NCBI GenBank assembly: GCA_019925095.2 | Contig: CM034411.1 | Span: 13,454,001-13,518,000 of the forward strand | Length of the DNA: 64,000 nucleotides | Reading direction: 5' to 3' | Origin: Dendrolimus kikuchii | Lineage: Eukaryota > Arthropoda > Insecta > Lepidoptera > Lasiocampidae | Part shown: one piece after another, positions 29,904 to 40,300 of the stretch | Layout: each line of letters begins with the position of its first letter | Numbering within the stretch: position 1 is the first letter of the stretch | Made by a program: the position numbers and the translations under genes | The notes under the pieces: generated by a model | What the model was told of the DNA's origin: nothing | The model's database searches: none | The model's input: only the letters and a program-made list of their open reading frames with translations

Positions 29904-30193
29904 ATAAATATTAAAGATGAAAGGATGACTAAACAGATATACAATGCAAAAGTGGATGGATGCAGAAGTCGTGGAAGGCCACGACACACCTTCCATGATC
30001 AAATTGATCGTGTACTAGCAGAAGGTGATGTCACCAGCCTTAAGAACAGACGAGCGTGCATGACAAGAGTTATGAATGTCAAAGAAGCAAGTGAGGTGTG
30101 TAAGAATAAGCCTAAATGGCGCTCTGTCGTTCGTGCCTACCCCACAAGGGAACTGGCGTGAAGTTATGTATGTATCTATGTATAAATATTAAA
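29904..30193 (+). mobile_element. RTE-like LINE copy with 12-bp TSD
   Basis: The target-site duplication ataaatattaaa is at 29904-29915 and 30182-30193. The insert encodes 78 codons of the reverse-transcriptase C-terminus (29925-30161, MTKQIYNAKVDG to TRELA) and ends with tatgtatgtatc. Confidence 0.85.
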
Positions 30194-30777
30194 TTCTGTA
30201 AAGCGCCTGCAGAAATTACAGAGCACGCAATCACAAAGCTACGTTTTTATATTATATAGTATATTTTGTAGGCGTTATAGTACAACAATCAAAATGCATG
30301 TATAGGTATAAATCAACTCCCTTTACATAAACATACTACTGCTACCCAGTGATATAAGTAGTTGTAGATATAAGTAGAAACTACGTGAAAATTAATTAAT
30401 ATTAAGTCCGCAATATACGTAAGTCTGTATATCAGAGGGATAAAATTTTATTGGGGTATCATTATTCAGATCTTATAATCAAGTAGGATTTGCCCGTGCC
30501 TTCATCCACGCTTGACAGGTAACGTAGATTACAGTTACTTTGCCAGTATTTATATTCAAAGGGTATTTTCAGCAGGGCAACGTATTTATTAGTATGAAAA
30601 TACATGAATTTCGAAGCTTCACGTAAAAACCCCGGGATAAGTAATGTTATTAAAGGCATACATAACTAGTTATTTTGTTCTACTAAAGATATCTAATAAA
30701 TATAGAAACTGTCATATTAAGCAAGACCTGATATCATGTGGTTTCAAAGTTAAGAAATCCCCGAAGATATAAAAGAC

Positions 30778-32340
30778 TCTGCGTCGTCAGCTTCGCTTAG
30801 AAGGCTTAAAAATTTCCTCCCTACTGCTAGAAAAGTTATGCTTGCTCAATCTCTGTTACTATCCATACTTGATTATGCTGACGCCAGTTATCTCGGCTTA
30901 ACACAAGAACAATTGAACAACCCCCAGAGGGTGCCGCCCTGGACTCGTCTCCGTCCAGGAAGCGGTACAAGGGGATGCGTCCCCGGGGCTCTTAGCGGCC
31001 ACTGTCACATTCCCACCTTCACTCCGTGACAGTGGTGTCCCACCTATACACTCCAAATCCTTGTATTCCTTCCCCTTCCTCACAAACCTCCTCCTCAAAC
31101 ACCCCTCCCTTCCGACGACGACCGCCAGCGTCGAGCTCTGCTAATCTTGATCGGTAGAGTTGTAAAACCCTGTGGCCGGCCTTGATACGGTGGAAGCGAC
31201 TCGACCGCAGCTGTTGCGATGGCTCTCGAAGAAACGCGGGACTCTGACCTTCAGATTGCGGGCGTTCAGCCTTCACCCCAATGCCACTAGTGTGGCGCGC
31301 TTGACACGGCGTTTCATACGCTAGTCGAGTGCGCAGCCTGGGCACCACAGAGGTTTGAACTCCAGAGAATAGTAGGTCCGATTGATGCGCTCGGCAGCCT
31401 GGTGCAAGCCATGCTGCATAGCGATGATCATTGGGTGGGTGCGGCCAATTTCTGCGAGATAGTGATGTCTCAAAAGGAGGCCGCGGAAGGAGATAGGGAG
31501 AGAAGTGGAATTCCGCGTATTTATGCGCCTCCTCACGGGCGCCGGCGTCAGCCGGGAGCCCGGAGACGCAGATATGCGCATGACTTCCCTCCCTGAAAAA
31601 TACCGCTTCAGGGACCTTCTTGCATCTAGGGAGTAGAGGAATCTTACCCCTGTACGTCGAAGTGAGTTTGCTCTTCCAGGGGCACTCTCATGCCAATGGT
31701 ATAAACGGTATTAGCCCTTGGGCATTTGTCCATTGGTTCGAGTCTCCACACAAGCCAGTCGATTACTGTTTGGATTACCCTCAGTGGAATGCCTCCATGA
31801 TTGACAACGGTCTAATCCCTAGCAAAGGATCCGGTATGTGCAAAATTTATTTCCCCCGCCAGAAAAAAGAAAAAAAAAACATCAATTGAACAAGCTCGAT
31901 CGACTCCAAAATGTCTGTATTCGGTTCATATTTGGGTTGCGCAAATATGACCACGTTTCCGAATATCGTAAGAAGCCTAAATGGTTACCTAATCGCCTTC
32001 GCCGGAATGTTCACTTGCTCTCTCTTTTCTACAACATCCTTTTTGATCCTCGTACTCCACCTTATTTAAAGGAACGTTTTGATTTCCTACATCTTTCTCA
32101 TTCCGTTATTTGCGCTCTAGTAATACTCTCTCCTTAATGACACCTGTACACACTTCTTCCTTCGTTGACAACTCCTTCACAGTACACAGGCTATCCGTTT
32201 ATGGAACTCACTGCCACTCAACATCAGTCAAGCTAAGTCAGTATCCTCTTTTAAAATTATGGTTTTTAATTATTTTTGGTCCTCTCACGTATAATAGTGC
32301 TGCTTATTCTGTATGTATTATGATATGTACTGTGTTTATA
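30778..32340 (+). pseudogene. Jockey/CR1-like LINE reverse transcriptase fragment, split by a nested element
   Basis: The left part (30778-30920) reads SLRRLKNFL and then SILDYADASYLGL. The right part (31894 onward) continues NKLDRLQNVCIRFIFGLRKY, RRNVHLLSLFYNILF and PPYLKERFDFL, then shifts frame into TPVHTSSF and NSFTV. These blocks form the usual C-terminus of a non-LTR reverse transcriptase. The 962-bp insert (30921-31882) falls exactly between two parts of one motif. Confidence 0.8.
30910..31893 (+). mobile_element. R1-clade LINE 3' fragment nested in another LINE
   Basis: The 11-bp duplication caattgaacaa (30910-30920 and 31883-31893) brackets the insert, which ends in an A-rich tract (gaaaaaaaaaacat). 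About 31275-31500 encodes the R1-type zinc knuckle and C-terminus: CGALDTAFHTLVECAAW (one knuckle Cys neighbour is now a stop), then NFCEIVMSQKEAAE. The left third (30921-31240) is GC-rich and rearranged, and I could not assign it. Confidence 0.75.
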
Positions 32341-32487
32341 TAGTATAAATATTTACATACATACATAACTTCACGCCAGTTCCCTTGCGGGGTAGGCACG
32401 AGCAACAGAGCGCCATTCAGGCTTATTCTTACACACCTCACTTGCTTCTTTGACATTCATAACTCTTGTCATGCACTAGTATAAATA
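32341..32487 (-). mobile_element. Short RTE-like LINE insertion with 11-bp TSD
   Basis: The duplication tagtataaata is at 32341-32351 and 32477-32487. The insert is 125 bp of the family's 3' end with a (TACA)n tail. Confidence 0.85.
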
Positions 32488-32494
32488 AAGATTT

Positions 32495-32990
32495 TTTCAA
32501 CACACTTGCTCATAAAGTGGCTCTATGGTCACCGCAATTAGGCACAGAATGACACCCATTATGAAACTGTGAGTAAAAAACATTATAACTCACTAGTGAG
32601 TTATAGATTTTTTTTTTAATTTTATTGGTTGAGTTGCTTTGTTCTTAAAAAAGTTTTTATTCAAAAAAAAAAAGATCGTGTTCTATAGAACAAATAAATT
32701 AATGTTCCTATTGCTTGCTCATTTCATGCAACTTCTTATTTAAATAGATAATTTTAACTCGTACGTGTTTAATAAATAAAACTTTCACTCATATATAACT
32801 TTTTTTTATCTACTAAATAAAATGAGTTTTTGTTGTTATTTTATTCACAAGTGTGTTGAAAAACGTCGTATGATACACGTGTGTATTGATGATTACCGTC
32901 CTCGGCTCTCTTAAGACCCTCGCCTACGGCTCGAGTCTCAATGGCGCCTCGGCGGTAATCACCAATGTTACACACTAGTACCATAATGTA
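32495..32990. mobile_element. Foldback/MITE-like element
   Basis: The left end tttttcaacacacttg (32495-32510) is complementary to caagtgtgttgaaaaa (about 32850-32865). Inside is a perfect 22-bp palindrome at 32584-32605 centred on actagt. Beyond the right arm, 32885-32965 forms another stem (gatgattaccg pairing with cggtaatcac). It may be two adjacent repeats. Confidence 0.45.
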
Positions 32991-33017
32991 CTATTATTTA
33001 ATTATTGCATATAAGTG

Positions 33018-33105
33018 AGGTGTGTAAGAATAAGCCTAAATGGCGCTCTGTTGTTCGTGCCTACCCCGCAAGGGAACTGGCGTGAAGTTACGTATGTATG
33101 TATGT
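33018..33105 (+). mobile_element. Very short RTE-like LINE 3' end
   Basis: Only the last 75 bases of the family (agtgaggtgtgtaag to ggcgtgaagtta) plus a (tatg)n tail. The target-site duplication is unclear (catata at best). Confidence 0.7.
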
Positions 33106-33109
33106 ATTT

Positions 33110-33300
33110 CATATATTTTGAATGTTTTATATTATTTATTGTCTACACCGCCACTGACATGTTTTAATATTTTCCTTAGTTTAGGGGGCTGCCTGGAAGA
33201 GATCGCTTTAAGAGATAAGGCCACCCTGTGGTGAACATTTATTGCAACTAGTTTTTAAGAATGTAGTTTTAATTTTGGTGAACAATAAAGTGTTTTCATT
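33110..33300 (+). repeat. LINE 3' UTR fragment (family N)
   Basis: The block gctgcctggaagagatcgcttt...gataaggccacc and a following aataaagtgttttcattcattc recur at 34690-34870 (minus), 40195-40300, 46380-46500 and 59930-60010. At 40 kb it follows a LINE C-terminus, so it is read as that LINE's 3' UTR. Confidence 0.6.
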
Positions 33301-33465
33301 CATTCATAAAAGTCCCGGATTATATTGTTCTAATGCAAATTTTTATGTAAACTTCAAAACACTCCTGATAAAAAAGAATAATCGCATCACTTGAAAAAGG
33401 ATTTAAAATATCGTTCTAGTGATTTTTTTATCGAAATCAGCTATATTTATGCAACCTAACTGATT

Positions 33466-33975
33466 TATACCATTCCCGGGAAAAATCCCGCGGGATTACC
33501 GAGACACATATGACCGCAGCATTTAAAAAATAAGGTATTGTTTTAGTGAAAACTGTGTCGTAATAAGCTAATTTTTATGCACCCGAACATCTACAAACCG
33601 ACTGGATGGCTACCACCCCTGATCTAAAGTATGTCGCCATAACAACCTTGAGTTGTGTTCCGGCATTAGCGACCAGATTCCAGTCTCCCTTAAGAGAGCA
33701 GCAGCGCATTTGTAGCACCTTTGCTGTTGCAAATGTCCATAGGCGATGGTAACCGCTTTCCATCAAGTAGACCGTCTGCCTGTTTGCTGAACTCCTGCAA
33801 TAAAAAAAACCATTCCCGGAAAAAATCCCGCGGGATTTCCGAGATTAAAAATATCACGCTTTTTATTAAACAAAATTTGCTATCGATCAGTAAAAAAACA
33901 CGTTGGAAATAAAACATTTTTTCAATCTGGCCATTTTAAACCATTATCAGAAAAATTCCCGCGGGAATTCCACGA
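33466..33975. repeat. Three-unit repeat with the palindrome TCCCGCGGGA
   Basis: The block cattcccgg.aaaaatcccgcgggatt.ccgag occurs at about 33473, 33810 and (shorter) 33952. The second and first copies are separated by a SINE-A fragment. Each unit is followed by A/T-rich sequence with similar words (taaaaatatcac / taaaaagtagcgc). Confidence 0.5.
33599..33809 (+). repeat. SINE-A copy 5, 5'-truncated
   Basis: Starts inside the family at cgactggatggctacc and runs to the A-tail. It has inserted within the array of TCCCGCGGGA units. Confidence 0.75.
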
Positions 33976-34354
33976 TAAAAAGTAGCGCAACTTTGAGTCT
34001 AAAAATTAACTATTGGTCAGCGAAAACCAAATCACAATCGGCTGAGTAGTTTTTACTTGAATCCCGAACAAGTAGACAAGAAATCTAAAAAACAATTGCA
34101 TCGCGTTCTACATCGTTTGTACGAGTGTAGTCTATTCCAGTTGTTTTTTTTTAAATAGCTTCAATCAAGACGCAATGTTTAGAATTTTGTAATCCCCTGA
34201 TAACTCTTTCTTTGTTTTTCTATTTCTTGAAAGATTTCTTTTCTTTTTTTTTCTATTTCTTGAAAATTTTGTAAAATATGTAATTGATAAAACTGAAAAT
34301 ATACTAAAAAGTAGTAAAAAAACAAATTGTATGACTAAGAAGCGTTTAGTGAAA

Positions 34355-34645
34355 GTCGTGGTAGCGTAATGGCTAGCGCACGCGTCCCATACTCAAAGAG
34401 TGAGGGTTCGAATCCTAACTGGAACGCATGCACTTCTGAGGCAGTTTTTCGACCTAATGTGAATATTGTTACAATTACCACGTGCTAACAACGATGAAAA
34501 AAAAACATCGTGATGAAATCTGCACATCGATATAACCGATATGTCAAACCTGCCAAGCTGCCTTGGACAAGCGTGGCGCGTATACTCTCAGTCCCCCTAT
34601 AGAGGCCCGAGCCCAGCAGTGGGACCTTTATGGGCTATTATAGAA
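34355..34645 (+). repeat. tRNA-derived SINE (SINE-T)
   Basis: The head has A-box-like TAGCGTAATGG (34362-34372) and a perfect B box GGTTCGAATCC (34405-34415), 32 bp apart. The body continues through cacgtgctaacaacg to cccagcagtgggacctttatgggct, a common lepidopteran retroposon 3' end. The body recurs without the tRNA head at 36425-36620. The acceptor arm does not pair, so this is not a tRNA gene. Confidence 0.75.
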
Positions 34646-34689
34646 GTGTTAAGTACTTTCGACGTATAGGGTACATAGATAGATAGATA

Positions 34690-34870
34690 GAGAACACTTT
34701 ATTGCTCACCAAATATACAATATCAAAAATACACAATTACAATATTGTCATGGTAGAAACAATAGGCGGCCTTATCGCTTAAAGCAATCTCTTCCAGGCG
34801 ACCTAACATAAGGAATAGTTTAACGTAATCTGGCGATGTAGGTGGTGCAGATTTTTAGGTATATCATAAA
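34690..34870 (-). repeat. LINE 3' UTR fragment (family N), minus orientation
   Basis: Reverse complement of the gcgataaggccgcc / ggaagagat block described at 33110-33300, preceded by (gata)n at 34676-34691. Confidence 0.55.
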
Positions 34871-34904
34871 CAAACATACTGGTATACAATGCAAGAAAAC
34901 TTAA

Positions 34905-35526
34905 CTTATTTGTAGTGTATTCTACTCATAGTCCCTCAAGACTATAAGTAGAATACTGAGCCCAGATCACCGTCTTCTATGGGTAAGGTGCCCAGAAGGC
35001 TGGCTACGTTTCCTCGCTGGATCGCCATACTGATCCGTTGGCCGAGGTAAGCACCAGCCCTCTGATCACCCGAAGAGTCAATGAGTCGTTTCGATAAATT
35101 TTGGTAGAGGCTCATGGCCTCAGGACCCCACGGTCCAAGCGTCTCGACAGCAAACGGCACAAACATATAACTCTCACAGAGGGTTGCATATTTGCGCCGC
35201 TTGAGTGATTCGGCTGTTTCCGCCGCTGAACCGGCTGATTTAGACGTGTTTGGTAAATGGGATGCGGCCAACGTGTCTACGCAAGTCGCATCCCACACCA
35301 AAGGCTTGCCACGCTGCCAGGAAATTAGAGTCATTCCGTCCGGACGCCTACCATCGTCACGTGCAATACCGTTCGGCTCCAATAAAGCCGGCACGTTAGC
35401 GGTGGCAAGCGCCCTCCGTAAGACATCATTCAAGGCAGCGTGGCGCGACCATCTGCCGGCACTGCGGCGGCAAGAAAGACCGTGGACAAACATACTTAAA
35501 CTACATATTTTATAAATTAAATACAC
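34905..35526 (-). pseudogene. RLE-type LINE C-terminal region, open for about 194 codons
   Basis: The best copy of a family seen at eight places. The frame (34942-35526) reads, from about residue 18: [40 protein letters not shown], then [40 protein letters not shown] and [10 protein letters not shown]. The Cys/His-like RH motif followed by RPD and a distant Asp resembles the restriction-like endonuclease of R2/R4/NeSL-type LINEs; that reading is an inference. Similar C-termini are widespread in invertebrate repeats. The RT is absent. Confidence 0.6.
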
Positions 35527-35562
35527 ATACTTAAATTATTGATTAAATACATACAAACATAA

Positions 35563-35796
35563 TTAGGTACAATTATTTAAGAAAAAGTAGTATTTTCTCA
35601 GTGCGTTCTTAAATGTAGTCGATGTTTTGGCCTCTCTGACAGTAAGAGGCAGCGCGTTCCAAAGTTTAACAGCCTGCACTGTAAAAGAGTTAGCATAAAA
35701 GGATGAAGTGTGTGCAGGTGTAGTGAGTTTACGATACGTATGAGTGCGCGAATTGTGGGAAGTATTAAGGCAAAGGACTTCAGAACGTACATACAT
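35563..35796 (-). pseudogene. Jockey/CR1-like LINE C-terminus
   Basis: A 77-codon frame with TPAHTSSFYANSFTV, VKLWNALPLTVREA and FKNALRKYYF, the standard end of the same type of RT as the fragment at 30778-32340. Only the tail remains. Confidence 0.7.
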
Positions 35797-36424
35797 ATTT
35801 AGTATTGTGTAGGCAAATGTTAAACTAAACTGTTGACATTCGCCACCTTAACGGAACTCTTCATTGAACTCGTCATCATTGTCATGCACTTGACCAATTT
35901 AAAAAAAAGTAAAAGCATGGAAAAAGAATACTAACTTCTTCCATGGTAAAAGCAGCGCGTAATTAAACATAACAGAGGGATCGATGGGAAAATCCCATGA
36001 CTGTGTGCTTTAGGTCAGGTAATACTGAGCATTTTTATGAGTTACGTGACCACAAAAGGGGTGGTGGAATATAAATTATGTTTTACGATGTACCTTCAAT
36101 CCGATAAGAACCTTGTTTATAATTGAGGGTAGATTAAATAATAATGAATGATTATCAGTTTATTAGTGTAAAATATCAACTTTTATCACGCCTATGTCCC
36201 ATGGGAGTAGGTAGAGAGGATTGATGTCCACTTACTACGATTTTCACATATATCTACTTTTATTTATGTCTTCAAACATCTTTATTTTATTATATTTGCT
36301 TTTTAGCTGACCATTCTTCAAAACATCTGCGATTTGTTCGTGGTAAGTACGTCGCGGTCTACCGTCTTTTTTTTTAAACAAGGTGAAATCCGTTCGTTAT
36401 CCATCCACTACAGGGGAAACGCGC

Positions 36425-36620
36425 TGTTTACTGACCTAATGTGCTTATTGTTACAATTACCACGTGATAACGGCGAAAGAAAACATCGTGATGAAACTTG
36501 CACAACGAGATAGCCGGTGTGTCGAACCCGCCAATCCGCCTAGGACAAGCGTGACGGGTATACTGTGCATTCCCCTATAAACGGGATGCCCAAACCCAGC
36601 AGTGGGATGTTTATAGGCTG
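36425..36620 (+). repeat. SINE-T body without tRNA head
   Basis: Matches 34445-34640: gacctaatgtg.. tattgttacaattaccacgtg, then gataacggcg and aaacccagcagtgggatgtttataggctg. Confidence 0.65.
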
Positions 36621-36699
36621 TATATATACATTTATATTAACACGCTAATTTAAAATTAAAATACATGTATACAAATATAATACACCCTAGAGCTTAAAT

Positions 36700-36850
36700 A
36701 AAGAACAAATCAATTACAAATAACATAATAAATATGTCCCAAATTACCGTCAGTCATTTGGGAACGTTCCCAAAACGCTGACCGCGTTGCCACGTTGGAT
36801 GGCAACGCTTAGGCGTTGCCTTAAATATAGTCCAGTCTTTTGGTCGCGTG
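36700..36850 (-). pseudogene. Diverged RLE-type LINE scrap
   Basis: On the minus strand it resembles the DQRAGxYLxQRxSxAIQRGN and GTxP motif of the 34905-35526 family (frame broken). Confidence 0.45.
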
Positions 36851-37280
36851 ATTTGGGATTTCGCAATAAATAACCGTTCTTATATTTTTATAATAAATAA
36901 TATAAAAACAGTTGTTTATTACGAAATTAATGAGCAATCCGAAACAACGGTCAGCCCACTCTATGGGGTTAATTAACGACAATTTACTCCCCTAATTGCG
37001 TGTTGTTACATTGTTCTCCCATCAAGCGAGCGTGGGCTTGCTAATTAGGACCTATGGGAAATATCTGAAACATAATAACCGCCTCTGTGGTTCAGTGCTC
37101 TAAACGTTTGCGCATCTAGCTCGCTAGCACGTAGAGGTTCAAATTTTACACAATAAATAAAGGGAACATCAAGTTATTTGACAATACGCAGACATTTTTA
37201 TAGCAGCGTCATAAGTTAGCTCTGGTATCCGCACTAGGTCTTTATAGAGCCCGTGTGGCGGGCCGCCAGTGGAGTTCGCA

Positions 37281-37531
37281 TCTTATACTAATATATAAAG
37301 CTGAAGAGTTTGTTTGTTTGAACGCGCTAATCTCCTGAGCTACTGGTCTGATTAGAAAAATTCTTTCAGTGTTAGATAGCCCATTTATCGAGGAAGGCTA
37401 TAGGCTTTATATCATCACGCTAAGACCAATAGGAGCGGGGCACCAATGAAGAATGTTACAAAATCGGGGGATTTCTTAACTTATTTTTTTTTAAACTATT
37501 GCACGCGGACGAAGTCGCGGGCAGAAGCTAG
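37281..37531 (+). mobile_element. Non-autonomous Helitron-like element
   Basis: Starts TC after A (tcttatactaatatataaag). It ends in the hairpin gcggac/gtcgcg, then gcagaagCTAG followed by T. It lies 14 bp from another Helitron in opposite orientation. Confidence 0.75.
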
Positions 37532-37545
37532 TCGTTTATAATTGA

Positions 37546-37760
37546 CTAGCGTCCCGCGTAGCGCGGTTTCACCCGCGCTCTGTCCTACTCCCGTGGTATA
37601 TAGCGTCATGTTATATAGCCTATAACACTTCCTGTTAACGTAGCTTTCGAATAGTAAAAGAATTTTTAAACTCGGTATAGTAGATCCAGAGATTACCCCC
37701 TACAACGTCACAAACTCACAAACTTTACCTCTTTATAATATTATAGTATATATTATAGAA
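37546..37760 (-). mobile_element. Non-autonomous Helitron-like element, tail-to-tail with the previous one
   Basis: On the minus strand its 3' end has a perfect 7-bp stem (agcgcgg...ccgcgct) and ends cgCTAG followed by T at 37546. The body is the aaagaggtaaagtttgtgag subfamily. The 5' boundary near 37760 is approximate. Confidence 0.7.
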
Positions 37761-37884
37761 GTATAGATAATAATTTCTCTCTCATTGGGTGGTATTACAT
37801 AGGTATTATCATAACTAAAACCTACATGCCTAGATGAGTAACAATTAAAGTTATGTATATGGAAGTGTGAGTGTAAATCCATTA

Positions 37885-37995
37885 TGTATGTGCAAGCCTG
37901 CTTGTGTGCATGTACGTGTAATGTGTGTGCAAGCTTGCTTGTGTGCATGTGTGTGTGATGTGTGTGCAAGCTTGCTTGTGTCCATGTGTGTGTGA
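37885..37995 (+). repeat. 37-bp minisatellite, three units
   Basis: Units at 37885-37921, 37922-37958 and 37959-37995, each with tgtgcaagcttgcttgtgt followed by a GT-rich half. Units 2 and 3 differ at a single visible base, unit 1 at a few. Confidence 0.85.
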
Positions 37996-37999
37996 TTTG

Positions 38000-39600
38000 T
38001 GTGCGTACACAATTTTTGTACTGGTGCATTATATAATATTATAAAACATATTTCAATTATTATTTTTATTAATTCTGTAATGTCGTATTAATCTATGGCG
38101 AACTCATAAAAACAGTTAGGTTCTAAGGCGCCATGTTTTTAATCTTAGTGTTGCTACTAAAAGGTTGTTGCATTCCATTAACTCAATTCGATTCAGGAAA
38201 AACTATAATACATTTTTATACCAAAACCTTAGATTACTATTAATGTATTTATACTACATAAATGTACATATATGTATCAAAAAGAAAAGCGACTGAATAA
38301 ATATATGTATTATGCGGGTAAAATAATAAAAATGTCAATAGATTAATTGTGAATGCGTGATAAATGCATGCGGTACGCAAGACCCGATATAAGACAAAAC
38401 TTTCGCGCTTCATATTAATTTTGTGATGTATTTGCCAAAAAGTAATTAACTTAAATTAAATCAATCGATCACAAAGTCGTATAATTTTTAATCGATTTCT
38501 CGCGATAATCGGTAAAGTTGGTTAACGATTTGGAGGGTTCAATCTCTAAATATGTTGCAATGAGAACTGTCAAATGAATAACTTTTGAAAAAAAAAATGA
38601 AGCACTTTGTACGTACCTATTGATATTCGAGAATTGAAAATCGGTCCAAAATTAACGGAGAAATCGCGCAACAAACATACAGTCTAATCGAGAATTTTTG
38701 AACTCGGTTAAAAAAGATACTTAACCCCAATTACGGAAACCATCCGGTCTTCGCACATTTCCAAACAGGAAACAATCCAAGGCTAAATAAGAACTAGTTC
38801 GGCCTTCTGTCTATCATTTGTGACTATCGGATTGTATCTATACCGGAAAATGGTTATTTATCCGCCCTAAGAGCTATTTTGTTTCATGCTGGTCTCGATA
38901 GGTACAAAATAAAATACTTATCAAATCTTTTCAGTGCCGTAAATAGGGCGGTGCCACCGGTGTCCAGGCACAGAGCGTAGACTCTGGAGGGCGCAAAAAT
39001 GGCCAGATCAAGCAAAACTATATTTTTTTCGGTTTGCTCCTAACAAGTCCCCGCTGCGTCCCTAGTGCTCGATTCCAACACATACGTACCTACATGCCAG
39101 TATCATCAAAAACGTCTGATAAATTAGACAAAACATCGCGCTCATTTTTTTGGCAGCGCACGCGCGTATTTGTATTCTAGTTCTTTAAAAAAATAGATTT
39201 TTCTTTCAAAATATTAGATAATTGGTCCACCAACACCAAGGTCCTTGTGCCTTACTTTATCACCTTGAATGAAATAAAGTATTACATAGCATTGCTCTAG
39301 CTAGGGTACCTATAATATCTAAAAAAAAAAACAAGGGCGCAGTTATAGAAGCTCGCATAGAGCGCATAAAAGGCTATTTACGCACTAAATCTTTTATTAC
39401 AAAATGTTTCATAAGTGAGAGTTGTGATGGTGTTGAGTATATAATAAGAGGATAATAATTTTAATTTAATTTCTTGTATTATTTCAATATCTTTTTGAGC
39501 CCACACGTTTATACAAAATGGCAGAGAGTGAAGAGGGCGTAGGATTAGGTTCATATCAAATGTCTTTTGTAGAGAGCGAACTGAATGTTGGATATTGACA
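38000..39600. other. Gene-free AT-rich stretch
   Basis: I see only low-complexity sequence and unassigned repeat-like words (for example around 38930-39000, gtgccgtaaatagggcggtgccacc). No open frame with protein features is present. Confidence 0.4.
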
Positions 39601-39625
39601 AATTACAAGCTTTTATTTAACTTGC

Positions 39626-39915
39626 AATGGATGTATGTATGTATGTATATATATAAGTTCGGGTAGAATCTTGCAAGTTAAATTTGACCAACTTCCCGGT
39701 TTCCGATTGAACTGAAATTGACAATGCAATAATATGGTACCATGGAGCTGATCTGATGATGAAGTCGGAAGGTGGCCATAGGAACTCCTGTACTAAACAA
39801 GATAGACCCGTCGTGTTTGGGCTCGTTTTACTTGTCTTGGCTAGCACTCTGCGGCTATATGATATCCAGGATCTCAAAAGCTTGTATTTAAAAACCTTTT
39901 TAAAAATGTTTATTT
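39626..39915 (+). repeat. Family M repeat, copy 1
   Basis: About 290 bp nearly identical to 45032-45336: gcaatggatgta, a (tatg/tata) run, cttcccggtttccgattga, taatatggtaccatggagct, tagacccgtcgtgtttgggc, and ending gtatttaaaaaccttttta. Its parent element is not recognised. Confidence 0.7.
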
Positions 39916-39989
39916 TATGTTCGGATATCCCATCTCCCTATTCCTATTCCTCTATCAGATTCCCCTCCCCTCCCCCGAGGGATAATTTG

Positions 39990-40300
39990 AGCCCTCCATC
40001 TCATCACCCATCCTGGCTGTCTTTCTTTGGAACTCTTTGCCCACTGACGTCAGAAAAGCTAAATCCTTTGCCATATTTAAAAATGCACCCAGAAGCCATT
40101 ATGTTAGTCTTACTTACTTTAGACTGTAATCTGCTGTCCATGTATGTCATTTTTATTTATATATATTTTTTTCTCTGCTGCATACTAATTACAGATAATT
40201 TAAGAATTTCCTTTGGGACAAGTTTCTTGGAAAGAATCACTTTTACCGATAAGGCTAATTTTTGTTTTACCAAGTGATAATTGTTCTTGTAGGCGACGCA
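39990..40300 (+). pseudogene. Jockey/CR1-like LINE C-terminus and 3' UTR
   Basis: The frame starting near 40020 reads VFLWNSLPTDVRKAKSFAIF then FKNAPRSHYVSL, the usual LINE C-terminal end. It is followed after about 60 bp by the family N 3' UTR block (cttggaaagaatcac...gataaggc). This links the UTR family to its coding region. Confidence 0.7.

Noticed and set aside
12971..32476. Three short LINE copies ending near the same point (about 110-125 bp) as a possible new SINE
   Set aside because: Their left boundaries differ by several bases and fit independent 5' truncation with separate TSDs.
34355..34427. Possible tRNA gene with perfect B box
   Set aside because: The acceptor arm does not pair and the sequence continues into a repeated body, so it is the head of a SINE.
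37733..38029. His/Thr-rich 98-codon minus-strand frame
   Set aside because: It is produced by the 37-bp GT-rich minisatellite.
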